Assembly: GCA_905147135.1 (NCBI GenBank)
Contig: LR990049.1
Coordinates: forward strand, 9,379,428-9,443,427
Direction of reading: 5' to 3'
From: Blastobasis lacticolella
Taxonomy: Eukaryota; Arthropoda; Insecta; Lepidoptera; Blastobasidae
Length of the DNA: 64,000 bases
Part shown: piece after piece, positions 45,721-59,230 of the stretch
Layout: each line of letters starts with the position of its first letter
Position numbering within the stretch: position 1 is the stretch's first letter
The notes under the pieces: generated by a model
Databases searched by the model: none
The model's input: the letters and a program-made list of their open reading frames with translations, nothing else
Told to the model about the DNA's origin: nothing
Made by a program: the position numbers and the translations under genes

Positions 45721-47586
45721 TACCCGGTTACTCCGTCACGTATACAGCCTTCCGTCAACTAAAACGAACGTTCTGCCCGGACGTGTGTACGTAGCTCGGT
45801 AACATTGTTTATTTTGTTATCGCCAGGGGAGGGCTCTTACGGCGAAATTGAGGCTGATAGGGTACAAATAAAATTGTAGCCGTGAGGAACCTCTTGGCGT
45901 ACTTCGTCTAGCTGGGAGCATCGCCTGGCTTTTCGGTTTGCTGTTAGGTTAATAAAAATCGTTTTCTAACACTTATACATAAAATAAAACCAAAACGTAC
46001 AAACATGCAAAAGCAATTTATAAAATCAGATGTTAAACTACTTAGGTGTTTAAATTCGGGTCCGAGCGAACTTTCGAAATTAATCCGCCAGATAAAATCC
46101 GGGTCAGTGATTCTAGGGATTATTGCATTTAGATATACATACTAACTACACCTACGACCATATGTGGTATAAACCAAGAAAAGTACCAACAAATTTAGAA
46201 AGTGCCAGCCAAAAACTGATAAGTAATTAGGTAGTAGTAGGTTTGATAAATAGAATTAATAAATAGAATCGCTTCATTCTAAACCATACGACCGTTACTA
46301 GAGTTGCTATTGAAGCTTGAAAATTTAAAATTCCATTGCAATAATGAAAAGCTAGATTTTCAGGTTCAAGGACAACTCAAGGGATTGTCGTGTACCTTAA
46401 CTATCGTAATTAAAAATTTTCGGAATAATGCGTGCTGTCGAAATAGCTACCTACCACTTTCAAATTTTTGTACTTTTAACGGGCCGTGAATGGTCTCCCA
46501 TTGTTTGTTATCATGGGCTATATTTTCAATGAAGCTGCCGAAGAACAAAATTTCTTTTCTCCTTAAATCAAAACAAAATAAACCTACTTGAGTAACAAAA
46601 TATCACTAACAACGTGTGTTAAGTCTAAAAATACCTGGTAAGTCAGCTCTTAGTATCGTTGGTCATCCCTGAGGCTTCGAATCGATCGCCATTTCCCAGC
46701 CTCATTCATGCGAAGTCATACCCCGCAGCCGCTCCACGGCACACCTATGCATGAGCATATCTCTTCCACCACACGTGCATTCTAATCTGAAGTAGGTAAT
46801 TCTCTAGCTGGGTCAAGAAACTAAAAGTGATGGTATAACGAAGGGCTAAACTTGTTTTATTGCAACAACATAGTAGATTACAAAAGAAAACACTTACTAA
46901 GCAAAGGCGAGAATATCACACAACGGGATCTCTTTCAGCTAAAAATAATTTCGTTCTATATAGTAACTATCTAATAGACGAAATGGAAGGCTGGCTTGGT
47001 TTTTCATTTTTTCTCCATCTTGCCGTGCGGTAATTGACGATGTCATTAATCAAGGGACATAGAAGGACAGGGTGACCCTAATACCCGTACATGCAGAAAA
47101 GCCAGTAACAGCAGCTGTTTTACCTCTATTGCCAATAATGATCTTAAGTGATACGAAGTTTTCAGTGGTCGGTAATATAGATATCACATAGTAGGAATTA
47201 ACTCAGTACCGGCTACGTTCCTACTGTCCTAATAATAGGAGGAAGGAGATGACCCCGTCTTATAAATTCGTATTCGGAAACTTAATTAAGAAAACGCACG
47301 TATAGAAGCGAGTCTTATCATAAAAAAGAGGCAAACATAAAATGCAATAACATCGAAACTTCCTAATTTCCGCCAAAAAGTTCCAAACAATGAAAAAGAC
47401 AAACTGTAAATAAATGTCAAATAAAAAACACAGAAATCTAATTATAATTCATTTAGTTAGAAGTTTGGGCAAATAATACCACTTCAAAAACAATTGCAAA
47501 ACCACAGATGTAACCCCAGAAAGCTCCCTTATTTTATTATCATGACGCTCAGAGTGTTCCATTCCACAATGCAAGCGTTAAGTTAA

Positions 47587-47616
47587 GAGGAAAGTTAAGC
47601 GTAATTAACTTTCCTC
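47587..47616. repeat. 12-bp-arm hairpin
   Basis: GAGGAAAGTTAA and TTAACTTTCCTC are exact inverted arms around GCGTAA. Function unknown. Confidence 0.6.
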
Positions 47617-48000
47617 TCCATACACTAACGAGCTTCTATTTTTGAGTAAAAAGGCTTTTCTCACACTTTCATTGCAAAATGTATAGTTTAAAGTCTAAAA
47701 GAAAAAGTCAACAATGTGAAAATAAAAGTACTGTTTTGTAAACTTCATTCTATTCTATGATGTACTGTACATATATTCTATTTTATTTTTATATAATAGG
47801 TACTTTTGTTTAAAAATGGGTTAATCGAGTACATTTGAATAATATTACTCATGCTCATTTCAATTGAAACCATTCAACAACATTAATGACGTATAAGATT
47901 AACACCTGTCATTTCTTTGTTTGCAAAAACAAATTGAATAGATAATTTTTTTTGTACTAAGCTCCACACGCTATTGTCCATTTTTTTTTCTTTTTGTTTA

Positions 48001-48171
48001 TGACAAATTCACACAGCGCCATCTAGCCCCAAAATAAGCAAAGCTTGAGTTATGGGTGTTAGATAACTGATAAACTTTTTTTAAATACATGCTTATTGTA
48101 CATACCTACTACATAGACCCGTAACAGAAATGACCGACCGGCATGTTAACCAACTGAACCACTCGGGTTGT
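48001..48171 (-). repeat. tRNA-derived SINE, family A, copy 3 (B box lost)
   Basis: The reverse complement of this stretch gives CGAGTGGTTCAGTTGGTTAA, TTTCTGTTACGGGTCTA, GTTATCTAACACCCATAAC and AGATGGCGCTGTGTGAATT. The segment holding the B box in the other copies is deleted. Confidence 0.75.
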
Positions 48172-48423
48172 CATTAGAACAATGATAAATCAGAAACGTC
48201 TTTAATTTTACCAAACCGCTTCACTTTACTTACTATTAAAACGAATACCTAAGTATTAAGAAAAAACGCGAAACCAGGGGAAGGGGCAGGGGGAGCTCAA
48301 TCACTCCAGCTTTTTAGAACCGAATGATCAAAAAAATTTCACAGTATTCACCAATCGCGCTCGTTTAAATATTCATTTTAACAATCACCCCAGCTTTTGC
48401 GAATCCTAATCTTGAAGACACAC

Positions 48424-48660
48424 TCATGCAGTGCGCTGCGCAGTGCACTGCACGATGTGGCAAAACTTGTTACACGCCGAGCAATTTGTATGCAAGTACA
48501 TTGACAGATGGCGGAATGTCCCACTGTGCAGCGCGCCGCGCGGCGCACTGCATGATGGGGCAAAACCCGCAATCCAAGCCCGAAATGTCAGTTCTGTATG
48601 AATGTTGTCTACGTTTTTTAATTTGGCCCCATCGTGCAGCGTGCGGTGCGATGTCAGTGT
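48424..48660. repeat. Cluster of GC-rich GCGC/TGCACTGCA palindromic units
   Basis: Related units GCAGTGCGCTGCGCAGTGCA (48428), CAGCGCGCCGCGCGGCGCAC (about 48528) and an inverted one around 48625-48655 each adjoin CATGATG/CACGATG and GGGGCAAA-type sequence. A fourth unit lies at about 50930-50970. Confidence 0.65.
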
Positions 48661-48934
48661 CAACATGAAACGTCACATGTGACTGTTTCTTTTTATTCTA
48701 GCATTTCTCTGCATTCTGGCAGTTCGAATCTTTCCTCTTTATGTGACACAGTTCACATACAACGCGTGTGAATGAAATAGAAAACCGACCTTGTCAAAGA
48801 AAGTTTGACCGCTGATGCGTAAGCCCCTCCCCTTTTTCTGATTCTTTAACTTTATCGAAGTTGTTTCGCTTTCGTGATCCTGTCGTCATTCTCTTCTCAG
48901 TTCATCCCGAATTATAAATAAGGCATGTTTGGTT

Positions 48935-49200
48935 CTAGAACACTAGTTTCTAAAAAGAAATGCTGGTACTCGTAGAAATCTACATTTTGGATGGCACCTG
49001 TCAAACTTAAAACTGTAATAACTCTGAAACTATTGGTGCTAGAATACTAGTTCCTAAAGAGAAATGATAGTACTCGTCGAGATCTACATTCCGGATGACA
49101 GCTGTCAATCTTAAAACTGTAATAACTCTGAAACTATTTGCCTTAAAACGCTTGTTCCAGAACAGCAAATACTTATAGATATCGACGGGCACTATCATTT
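48935..49200. repeat. 104-bp tandem repeat, about 2.5 units
   Basis: CTAGAA(C/T)ACTAGTT.CTAAA.AGAAATG begins at 48935 and again at 49039. Both units carry TTAAAACTGTAATAACTCTG followed by AAACTATT. A third degenerate unit starts near 49143. Confidence 0.8.
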
Positions 49201-49274
49201 CTTTTTAGGATCTAGTTTTCTAAGAGCCGAGTCGGTTTCCGAGTTATTTAAGATATATTCACTCTCTTTATACT

Positions 49275-49975
49275 TACTACTGATGTTATACTTTGTAGTT
49301 ATAGTTTTGAATGAGCCACCATGGTATACACTCAGTTTAAGTAAACATTCATAAAGGTCAGAAATAACTACGTTTTAAAACATTTTGTCGTAATATTGTC
49401 CCAAAATCATGTCTTCAACCAGTTAAAGACAAATTTAAGCAGTGCGGTTTATCCTACAACAGAATCAATCAATGTGAATAAAAATTCCTAACATGACCGA
49501 ATCAATCTACTAAATTTAAAAATTTTGAAGTTTTTATGTTCTTAGATAATTTAATTTAATGTATTATCATAGAGACTGTAACCATCGGACAATCAATACG
49601 CTTTTAACGAAAATCGGCCAAGTAGTTTTTGAGCTAGAATAAACATCCATACAAACATTCATATCAAGAGAGACGCAAGAGTACGACATTGACGACATAC
49701 GACAGAGACGACATTGTTCCACTTGCTATGGTCCTGACAAATCTCTGTCGATTCTTCCACGTTTATCAACTTTACACACATAGATTGTTAACTTCATTAC
49801 CCTCCCTTAGCTTCATCGTAGTAGGATAAAAAGTATCAGTTATAGTATAGTATTCGCGGAAGTTGCATGGTTCAATTTCTTTAGATATTACTGATGTTAT
49901 ACTTTTTAGTTAAAATATGGAATGACTTACCACGGTCTACAGATGGTGAATCTATGGACACCTGTCAGAAGTAAA
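49275..49975. repeat. Repeated ACTGATGTTATACTTT segment
   Basis: ACTGATGTTATACTTTGTAG (about 49280) and ACTGATGTTATACTTTTTAG (about 49890) are each followed by a related stretch (GAATGA.CCACCATGGTATAC and GAATGACTTACCACGGTCTAC). They may mark two partial copies of one dispersed element. Confidence 0.5.
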
Positions 49976-50379
49976 CATCCAAAGAAAAAATTCGTTTTCA
50001 AAGATTTCAAAGTAAAATTATGTCTTCTTCCGAGGATGAAGACATGTTGGCCGTACTGCAGATGGTTAATATGCAAAAATGTAGACGACCCCGACGTAAA
50101 TATTGGGTGAAATGTAACCGGACCGTTTTCAGCAGGTTTTCAGGATGTCACCATTATGTTATAATCAAATATTAACCCGAGCCAGATCAAGGTTACAAAA
50201 ACGGCACACAAATTGTAATGTCAATGTAGCATTGACAATAATATAAATTAAATAATCATCGTGGCGTCATTATGATGATGTTGACTTCAATATAATGTTT
50301 TATGAGCTTGTTGAAAAACATCCTGCACCATACGATTATAATCGATCAGATTACTCTAAACGGAACGTGAGAGACAAGA

Positions 50380-50610
50380 TGTGGATAATGATAGTAAGGA
50401 AATTAAACGGCAAATTACGTGGGGACAATAATGTCTGACCATGCCAGCCCGCTAGGCACGGGAAGGAGAGTTCAACCCACGAAGCGATGGCTAGACGTCG
50501 ATAAGAACGACATGCGTGCCAACAAACTCAACACCAAGGATACCAAAGACCGAGCGAAGTGGACCAAGAGGAGTAGGAAGGCGGACTCCTGGCAACCGAA
50601 ATTTAACACC
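50380..50610 (+). pseudogene. LINE C-terminal fragment
   Basis: Reads GRRVQPTKRWLDVDKNDMRA then NKLNTKDTKDRAKWTKRSRK and ADSW, the well-known C-terminal end of a lepidopteran non-LTR reverse transcriptase (..KTRWLDV.K.DMR..L...DA.DRAKWR.R.R.ADP). Only the end is present, and a family B SINE follows directly. Confidence 0.75.
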
Positions 50611-50613
50611 AAG

Positions 50614-50748
50614 ACGATGATAATGATGATCTTGGCGTCAAATCCTGTTTGTGCTCTCGCACGCGAGGACCCGGGGTCCGCTTTGACTATGATCCAAGAT
50701 TTAGCAGATCAGGCAATTACAGTGGAACGACTGCCAACTGACCTCCAT
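50614..50748 (-). repeat. tRNA-derived SINE, family B, partial copy
   Basis: Starts with GATGATAATGATGATCTTGG and carries GCGAGGACCCGGGGTCCGCT, ATGATCCAAGATTTAGCAGA and ACAGTGGAACGACTGCCA. Confidence 0.75.
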
Positions 50749-52194
50749 ACATAAGGTCGACATAAGGTCAATAATCATGCGAGTCGTTTAAAATCTCTCG
50801 AAAAAGCTCTCGTGCAAACGTTGCCTAACTCACAATCATATGTAAATATCTCGTGCGAACGTTGCCTAACGTTAAAAACCAGAATAACACCACCGTTTTC
50901 TTTGTTGTCACCGTGACGCGGACGTGGCACTGCGCGGTGCGCCGTGCAGTGCACTGCACTGCATGAGTGGAGCTAGTCTCTAATGATGACCCAAAACGTC
51001 AAAAATTTCGACATTGCTTTGCTCGCTCATTCATTCAATGATCACCTCAGGCTTTTAAGAGTATAACCCAAAATGTCACAAACTCGCTCCGCTTTACTTT
51101 AACACCCCCACCCCGAACCAAATCCTGGATCCGCTGCCTGGTGAAGACTCGATTGAGTTTAAAGGATAATAAACATGTTTTATATAGCATGTACTACTGT
51201 ACTTTACGACGACCTCGGTAATAATGTCTATGCTTATGACTCATAATATCACCCTCGCCTCAGTAGACTAGCGTCACAATGCATATTAAATCATAATGCG
51301 CATTAAATTATGTGCTAGGCGCTATTGCACTTATTTGTGGTTTCTCATTAACTCCCACGTGTGCGACTACGAAATGGAACTACCCGACGTGTATTACTTT
51401 CATCCAAGTTAAGTCTTATTCATGTTAGTTTTTGGTCGTAAATAATGTCGTATATGCACCGCGTGTGCGACGCGCTTAAATCCAGCAGTAAATACGGGTG
51501 GAAACGGTGTCTTCGGAACGAACGGTGTGATTTGCACCGCGGCGCAACGTTGCATCCCCTCAGGCGGTACAGCCTATATCTACCTACACCTGTAATTTCC
51601 CAAGAGACACTGTCGCCGAACCTTGGTGGGCGCTCTCGATTCACGACCTCTATTCTTCGGGCAACTGTGCATGTGACTTTTATGTAGCGGGTATAGCAGT
51701 TTAGGTAACCTTGTCATTAGGTCAGGCCTGTCCAGACTTAGGGCGGCTTGCGCCAAATTCTTAATCGCATTTGTGCCTACGATAAACACAATATTTCATA
51801 CAAAATGTCGTCTAACGTCATTTCTAAATGTGTTTAAAAATTTGGTGCAAGCCGGACTTAGTTTAAATAACGTAATCGCGGAAAGTGTCCTTAAAAGAGT
51901 CTATGTATTATAGTTATGTACAATATGTCGATGAGTATAATAGACATTTATGAGTTCGGTTTCACAGATATAAGAATTCCACGGTTAATCATCTTCTAAG
52001 TTAGAGCAACAAAAAGCATTACTTCAGCATCCGTCTATTCCATTAGCCTTATCATATTACGTGACCCGATTTCTCCATTGTATTGCACATAAACATTCAC
52101 ATCATAATAGACAAACTTGCGGCCGTATCGATATTGATATTTGTGAACATTTAATCGCAGTAAATTATTTAAGTGATTGCCCAGTATAAAATAA

Positions 52195-52340
52195 TATATT
52201 TATGACAAAGTAACTGTGTCTGTTACTTTTTGACGCTTAAACCGCTGAACAGATTTGGATAAAACTTGGCAAGTAGTTAGATGGCAGTATTGGTGTTACA
52301 AACTTCTCTATATTTAAAGAAATAAACGATTTTTATGCGG
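52195..52340. repeat. Fragment with ACCGCTGAACAGATTTGGAT
   Basis: CTTAAACCGCTGAACAGATTTGGAT.AAACTTGG matches the 3908 region of the 3865-4155 repeat (CCGCTGAACAGATTTTGATGAAA). Confidence 0.5.
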
Positions 52341-53459
52341 ACCAATTCGAGGGTATACGCTGGTTATTTTGCTTACTCCCCTATCTCCGTTATTAAAGCG
52401 CTTATATTATTTAATCAGTCTCACAAATAAAGAAAAATTGTATTAGAGCAGAAGCTAAAGCTAAAGAATAAAGCATACACATAATCACTTTTGAGAGACA
52501 AACTCGCAAGTGTTATGTGCGGATGAATAGCCGTCCGGAGCCGGCCGGAGTACAAAATATGTCTCGGAAAGTTTAACAGGATAAGTTTGTGTTACACTGC
52601 TCGCCAGCCAGTCTCTTGAGGCATTGTTTGTATTTATAGGCTTCCTTGGAAACTCACAAGCACCGGTCTTAACGTCAATGCCGTGGCGGGGACGAAACGC
52701 TGGAAGTTACGTCGCAAACGATGACAATTTACATTTCGGCGCGTTGTGTTTACTTGTTTTGTGGGATATAATTTTCGTAGTAGGTGCCGAGAGGAAATAC
52801 TGTTGTAACGGAACCAAATTATAGTTTATACGTAAATCAATATTGTTGTAGGTTGTTCCACAAAATAGCAGACGTGAGAAAATGACAGTTATTAGGTTTT
52901 TTTTATGCTACTACAAACGATGGTAAGCGGTAACTCTCGCCCACAATATCTACGATTCATGCATTTAGTTTGCAGAAACAAAAATGCAGAATCGCATGAG
53001 CATTATCACTGTGAGGACCAAGCTGAAATGCCAATACATCAATTGTGCTGGCTACCCTTCAAACCGGAACACAACAATGCAAGCAAGCAAGTTGGCAAAT
53101 TGGAAATGGCCATATCATCTATCCTGACCAACTTGGCGCTTTCCCTCTTTCGCAGTCGGGAAGACGCCAAGTTGGGAACAATTGACACAGCAAGTAAAGT
53201 TGGTAACTAATTTAATATGCACAATACATTACGTAGGTATAATAGTTTACGATACGTACCGCACTGTATCTTCCGCCTCATGTTTTAGTGGCAGTAAATA
53301 TTGCCGTAAGCCGAAACAAGGGTAGATTTCCAAGTATAAACAGATCTTATCGCGATGTAGTCGGGCACGGTCGTGCGAAATAAGTTTGGCAATGACATTT
53401 GACCTTTAAATGTTTTCCAAGTCGGCTGTGCCCATGACCGTCAGGGCCAAAACAGGGGA

Positions 53460-53575
53460 AATAAAGGAGGGGATGGCGGCGCGTCCTCTTGGAGTCGGAT
53501 CGCCAGGCTGCCGGCTGGCACCGTGCCACGGCTCGCCGGCGGCCGCCGCGTGACACGCCGCCGAAACAATCTACA
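53460..53575. promoter_or_regulatory. GC-rich islet in intron 2
   Basis: Contains GCCACGGCTCGCCGGCGGCC and ACACGCCGCCG, with no repeat match and no credible exon. Candidate regulatory element at low confidence. Confidence 0.25.
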
Positions 53576-55544
53576 ACGTTCATGTTTTAATTCGCCTTTA
53601 ATAACACTGGACCGCGCTTTTAGGGAGCAAAACACTTTCCATTTTTAAATTCGCCGGCTAAAACGACCATTCAAGCAGATAACCGCGGTAAACGACCGCT
53701 GAAATTACATTCATTGTATTCATTACATACGAAAGTAATGAGAATACATGAGAATGCACATGAGAACAATAACAAGTATTTCCTTGCGTAAAATCCAGCT
53801 AGGGAAACGAAAACCGTGAAGGGGCTTACTTTACATTTTTTAAAAGGACGATCCGGATGAATTTAAAAGAAAGGAAGAAGCTTATTTTTCCAACTACGAA
53901 GCTCTCGGCCTTTATTGCCTTTGTAAACCCTGCGATTCGGGCTACCCTCCAAATAAATAATGAATAAAACATCGGTCGGTACTATTCGGTTACACTGGAT
54001 TCAAATTATTACGAAACAAAAAAATAATAACCGTTCCATTTTCTTTTGTCCTTTGCCATCGATCAAATGGGATCGTTACGTGATCTCTTAAAAATGCGTC
54101 TTTTGCAATGATTTATGGATTCAAAGTCAATTCGGTTGAAACATTTTCTCTTTAAAATAGCTCTAAATTAGAAGCTACAATAAAACATTATAATATACTC
54201 CGGGTTGATTGAAGCACTTTATCAACATGGAAATGAAAGAAGGAAAAATATATGAGAGGATAAACGAATATGAAAGTGGCAATACGCGTATACATATATG
54301 AAAGATGAATTTAGTTAACTGCTTATTAGATTAACGCAACTACTTAAACCTTCACAGCACACATCGACCACTACCCAATAAAGTGATTTATTTAGCAAAT
54401 CAACTTTTTAATGATTAACAAAAATCATAACTTCGAAATTAAGTACCTACTTATTGGTGTTAGGATAAATACTCGTAGCGGGAGCTACGAGGCTCTACGG
54501 GCCGCGTAGAGCCGCTTCCTCGTTAGCATAACGAGCGCCACCAGCTGCTTTCAACACCAAACACCCGGATAATTACTCAGCATCCACAGCTGAAAGCCGG
54601 TAATGAACTATTCCGCCGAGATTCCATTTGAATTTCCAGTTTTCTTTATGCGCGAAGATAACAAAACTTACAATTGACGTGCATTTGCTATAATGTCATT
54701 TTTAAACACTCGTATTATAAACCTTGTAGGAGTATATTAACCCTACATCTGATTACAGGCCATCGACGTGACCCGTACATTTCGTCACTTTATTATGGCA
54801 ACACAACACGCATAAAATACGTATTACGCGCCCTCAATTATCCGTAATATCCAAAGATAAAGCGTAATACGGGCTCTGGAGCACATTAATGCCTACTCTT
54901 TATGTCGTACGCAGGGCTGTCGCGGCATCTTTATTCTAAATTTAAAAATCACTTTAAATATATTTGGTTTACGAACATTTACTGATGTTTAATATAAATG
55001 TTGTTATATCTAAAACTACATGTCTCGTGTAAATAAGTTGATCTGACTATTTAGATACAACATATCCTAATTGCGAAACATTATTGTTTCCAGTCCTGCA
55101 TAAAACCAATATTTACTAACCACATTGGCTATTTTTAATTAGATAAACGAGAGTATTGATTCATAGCTAAATCAATACTACAATTATGTCAAACAATTAT
55201 TCATTAACCTACTTTAAGCAATATCGTACCATTTATCGCTTATTATTTCATGAAATTACTTCTAGAAACTATCCATTACGTAATAACTGCATCGTGCATA
55301 TTTTCATGCATGCAAAACGGAGTTGACATGGAAACTAGATAATTTTCCCATGATTAATGGCAAGCTAAGTGGATCGCGTATGCTATTAGAATCATAAATT
55401 ATTCAGTACACACTACTAAACAAAGCTAGCTCCGCGAGCTTGGTAACTTTATATGTTACTACATACCTATCTATACATATAATAAAACAGTAGAAATAAA
55501 TAATTTAGGGCGATGAAGAAATAGTCATTGAATCAGTTTTTTTT

Positions 55545-55960
55545 TTGTATTTGTTTGTACGCTAATCTCCGAAACTACTGGACGGATTGAATGAAACCTT
55601 TTGTTGTAAATCTATTAAGCCTGGGTAGTATATAGGGTATAATTGATTTTGGAAACTGGAACAGCTGATGTAGAACCATAATAAACCAGCTAATATGGAA
55701 TATGGAAATGGCGCCGCATGGATTTTGATGAAACCCCATCAAAATCCAAACAAACAAACAGTTTGGCAGTTTGGGATTCAACTTAAAATCTAGGCTATGT
55801 TTTATCCAATTCGGTTGGGTAGAACCAGAGATACAGCCTGACCTCTTCGTTGTACTAGCTTTCATACATTAGTGACGTCATTTAAAATGGTCGCTTGGGT
55901 AAAGATAAACTGCCCTGGAAACGATTTCAACGGGTTCGATTTCGCGGGCAAACTGGTATT
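55545..55960. repeat. Lepidopteran dispersed repeat, fullest copy
   Basis: Collinear with 3865-4155 over CAGTTTGG.(A/G)TTCAACTTAAA, GGTAGAACCAGAGATACAGC, ACTAGCTTTCATACATT and TTTCGCGGGCAAACTGG. It has an extra internal segment (55620-55740) that the first copy lacks. Confidence 0.65.
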
Positions 55961-56063
55961 AAAATAACGGTGGCCAGAGCAGTACACAGAAGCATACATT
56001 CACATTTTTCCTAGGGCGTGGGGGTAATAGGAGAAAGTGGGGGGGTGATAATGTCTTACTATA

Positions 56064-56200
56064 CAAATGCTTAGCCAAGTTGTACAAGGTTGTCTGGAAG
56101 AGATCACATGTGATAAGACCGCCCTTTGTACCACCTACCATATTTTTTGTATATGTACTTGTGTTCTCTGGTGTGCAATAAAGAGTTTTGTATTGTATTG
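56064..56200 (+). repeat. LINE 3' end (GTGCAATAAAG), copy 2
   Basis: AAGGTTGTCTGGAAGAGATC, ATAAGACCGCCCTTTGTACC and TGGTGTGCAATAAAGAG, followed by TTGTATTGTATTG. Matches 12278-12409. Confidence 0.7.
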
Positions 56201-57059
56201 TTGTACGAAAACATGCTTTGTACAATGTAAGTAAAGACATAAATACGCACACTTTAAAGTAATTGTTTACCTACTTTTCTCTCAACGCTTTCTTATGTAT
56301 GTTACATTTTCCTTTTCCGTATTATATTTTATTTCTGGTCGGGTCTATATGTCCACAAAACTGGTAAATCGCCTGCGGAAAGTGAGCATTTTCTTCCGCG
56401 AAACGTCACTTGGTGACGTTCCTCGGAAAAAGAATGCACACGAGATTATGCCTGAACTTGTTCCAAGATATTATATCCCAAGACGAGAAACCTAATGTTT
56501 GCCGATGCAAATTGTAAAAGTCAAATGCCTGTCTTGTCTAATATAAAAAAAGAATCAAGCTAAAGTTTTCTATAATGAATACTATGCCGGATCCTAACGA
56601 TTTAAATCAACATAATAAATTCAAAATAAAAATACAATGTCCCTACAATAGCGTTAAAATACTAGCGGTTCATTTTCACAACTTGAAACCTCAGTCACGT
56701 AGCGACAGAATGGTCGCAGGCGGGCAGCCGCTCGGCTAGCATCGGGAACCCGATTGCAGCTGCCCTCCATCCTCGGATATGTGCCTTATTACCCGATTGA
56801 AGTAATGCTGATGGAGGGGTGGAGTGGAGATCATATACGTAGGAGACGTGCCGCAGTATATGTGACCGAAGAGATGGCTGGGTCGTTCCCAGGGCAATAA
56901 ATAAGGATTGAGATCCAACGCAGCTTCTGGGCATAATCCCGGGGGGTGTGAGTGACTTGTTTAATTTTCAACTGCATTTGCATATCTTTTATTTCATTAA
57001 TTAGGTATACGAGATTGCTTTCTGTTCAAATATCGACAATCTGTATTTTTAGGATGTCC

Positions 57060-57150
57060 GTCAGATTTTTTATTGCATAGGGAGGTTCTCGGACAGATGG
57101 TCCACCTAATGGAAAGCGGCCACCATCGTTCAGGACCAGTTTCGCGTTGT
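57060..57150. repeat. Lepidopteran retroelement fragment (GGTCCACCTAATGGAAAGCG)
   Basis: TTTTTTATTGCATAGGGAGG..CAGATGGTCCACCTAATGGA then GCGGCCACCATCG is typical of a common lepidopteran repeat. Single partial copy, strongly diverged. Confidence 0.45.
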
Positions 57151-58179
57151 CGTCCCATTATTGTGTTGCATAATCTCCCGGACGTCGGAAAATTTGTGTA
57201 ACTGTTTGCTATTCTAGACTGACTTAACAGCTACGTAATCGCGTTTGGTAATGCTATGTTTTATGTAATAATAATATTTATTCACGAAACCACAAATAAT
57301 ATGCCATAAATCTCATTTTCAGACAAAAAGTTGTTGTTCTAAGCCGACCATCTCGTTAGCAAGCAAGTTATAGCGTACTTTATGATTTGCTGCTTAAATG
57401 CTGTGTTCGCAAATGGGTCGCAATCAATCATTCGGATCGTTTGACAGCCAGTCGTTGGCTCATCGATGGCACTCGACCACGCGCCCATCTCACCGACAAA
57501 GGTGTGAATGGCATACACTCTCAACTGCTTTGCGAGGCACACTCATTCACACGTCTAAGCAACGGTTTCAGACTTATGGATTGTGGACGCACTGAGTAGC
57601 TTCCCATTACAGGGTTTGAGTACAGATTGCTGCATTCACTCGAGACACATTTATTATTCCGACAACGTCTCGAGTCGGATGTTCACCCTCGCCGCGTTTC
57701 GGCAACGTGTATTCAATCAACTTACGTTCATTTCCACTATCACTGTAGAGGACTGTACAAACATAGCTGATATATGACAGGGATTTAAAAGGTTTGAATG
57801 AAATTGCTCACACGTGGTGCCAATCGGTCGCCAATCCGAAGAGAGTGACGAGTCACGTGGGACTCTCAAACGGATTCGCACGTTCGTCATGTGTCAACAG
57901 GGCAACTGGAACTGTCAACAATGTGATGGTATGCGATCAATGACACGCGGGTGAATTCAACCTTTATATGACTATCAAACCGCCTAGCCCTTCCACAGGT
58001 GTAAAGTACATCTAAATCATTCATGTGCCTTGTTTCATTCATTCGTGAAAAGACGCAAAATACGTTGTTTTCAAAACATAAATTTTAAAAAGAATTATAG
58101 ATGGAGGTTTCTCTAATTACAGTTAGTATATTAACATTATTTATATAAGAAATACAAATACCAGATGCTTTATTTGCTC

Positions 58180-58290
58180 TGGGATAAAGCCTGTCTTAGT
58201 CTTGGGCGGCTTGAACCCCTCGCTTCACTTCAAGAGTTAAATTTAAGCTTCCTCATTCCGCTCGAGTGTTAACTGTAAAGTCCTTCGCTG
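58180..58290 (-). repeat. Dispersed repeat C, inverted fragment
   Basis: GGGATAAAGCCTGTCTTAGT and CTTGGGCGGCTTGAACCCCT correspond to the inverted middle of repeat C (CCCCTCGC/AAGCGAGG-type blocks). Weak match. Confidence 0.4.
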
Positions 58291-59104
58291 TTCTCAGGGT
58301 CCAATATCCTCCTATGACCACACTGCTCTGTGCTCTTGGTGTATAATCTCTTACGGACTTCTTACCGCGTACCTACCGTAAATATAGCGGGCTACTTGTC
58401 GACCACGGTAAGAAACTTTACCTACTTTTAAAATAAAAAAGCAATTTCTTAATAGGACTGTACCGCCGGATAGCTCGACATGAAGGATAGAGACATTATC
58501 ATTTCGGCGATAAAGTAAAACGCGCGTCAACTTGATTGATCGGCGGTTGGCGGCGCAGCGGCTCCCACTGCACGCTCGCCCGCCCAGCGCCAACAAAGCC
58601 CTGGATACACACATTACACACACAGGTGCTGTAAGCGCTTTCTCGCTTTCATACTTCCGTTGAAAACGGCATTCAGGGCCTCTCAGAACCATCTCGGCGA
58701 TGAATGCAATTCTACCTAAAAGCCCGCGATATTACACGTCGCAAGTCACACCCCGCGCACATTGCTACCAGGGCCCTGCCTGACATTACTTAATATTAAC
58801 CTCGAACCTGAGTTAACTGCGGAGCCGTAATGTGCTATGCTCGGACTATGATTACTTGGAATCTACGGGGATTCGGGGTAAAAGCCTGAATAATTTGCAA
58901 CCGCCGAGGTTGGCGCCACAGCTTACAGCAGATATTGCCAGGGAAATGTATGAGAATTTTTAATGTACCTACTGTTTAATAGTATATTGATGTAGTCGCA
59001 GTGGGTAAATGAGATTTGCTTACAATTGTAATACCATTAATTCTAGATGAGCTACGTACGTATAATAATCATTTAAATTAATCATTTATGCAAAGCATAA
59101 GTAT

Positions 59105-59230
59105 AAGTATCTCATCTCTCTTCTGTAGGCCTGCTGGAAGAAATTTCTTTCAGAAATAAGTAGTGCCTGTTGTGTCGTCTATATGTATGATGTTTCTCTA
59201 TGTATTTCACTGTGTGCAATAAAATGTTAA
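59105..59230 (+). repeat. LINE 3' end (GTGCAATAAA), copy 3
   Basis: GCCTGCTGGAAGAAATTTCT and CACTGTGTGCAATAAAATG, followed by AAATAAAT repeats. Diverged relative of the copies at 12278 and 56064. Confidence 0.55.

Noticed and set aside
48424..50975. CRISPR-like spacing of repeated GC-rich units
   Set aside because: Units are imperfect palindromes in mixed orientation with irregular spacing in an animal genome; no cas-like genes.
57387..57777. Overlapping plus-strand frames in a moderately GC-rich stretch
   Set aside because: The two frames read the same DNA with no conserved motif; I could not tell them from chance.
58351..58692. 113-residue minus-strand open frame with Cys/Arg-rich sequence
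   Set aside because: No family match and no splice context; may only reflect local GC content.
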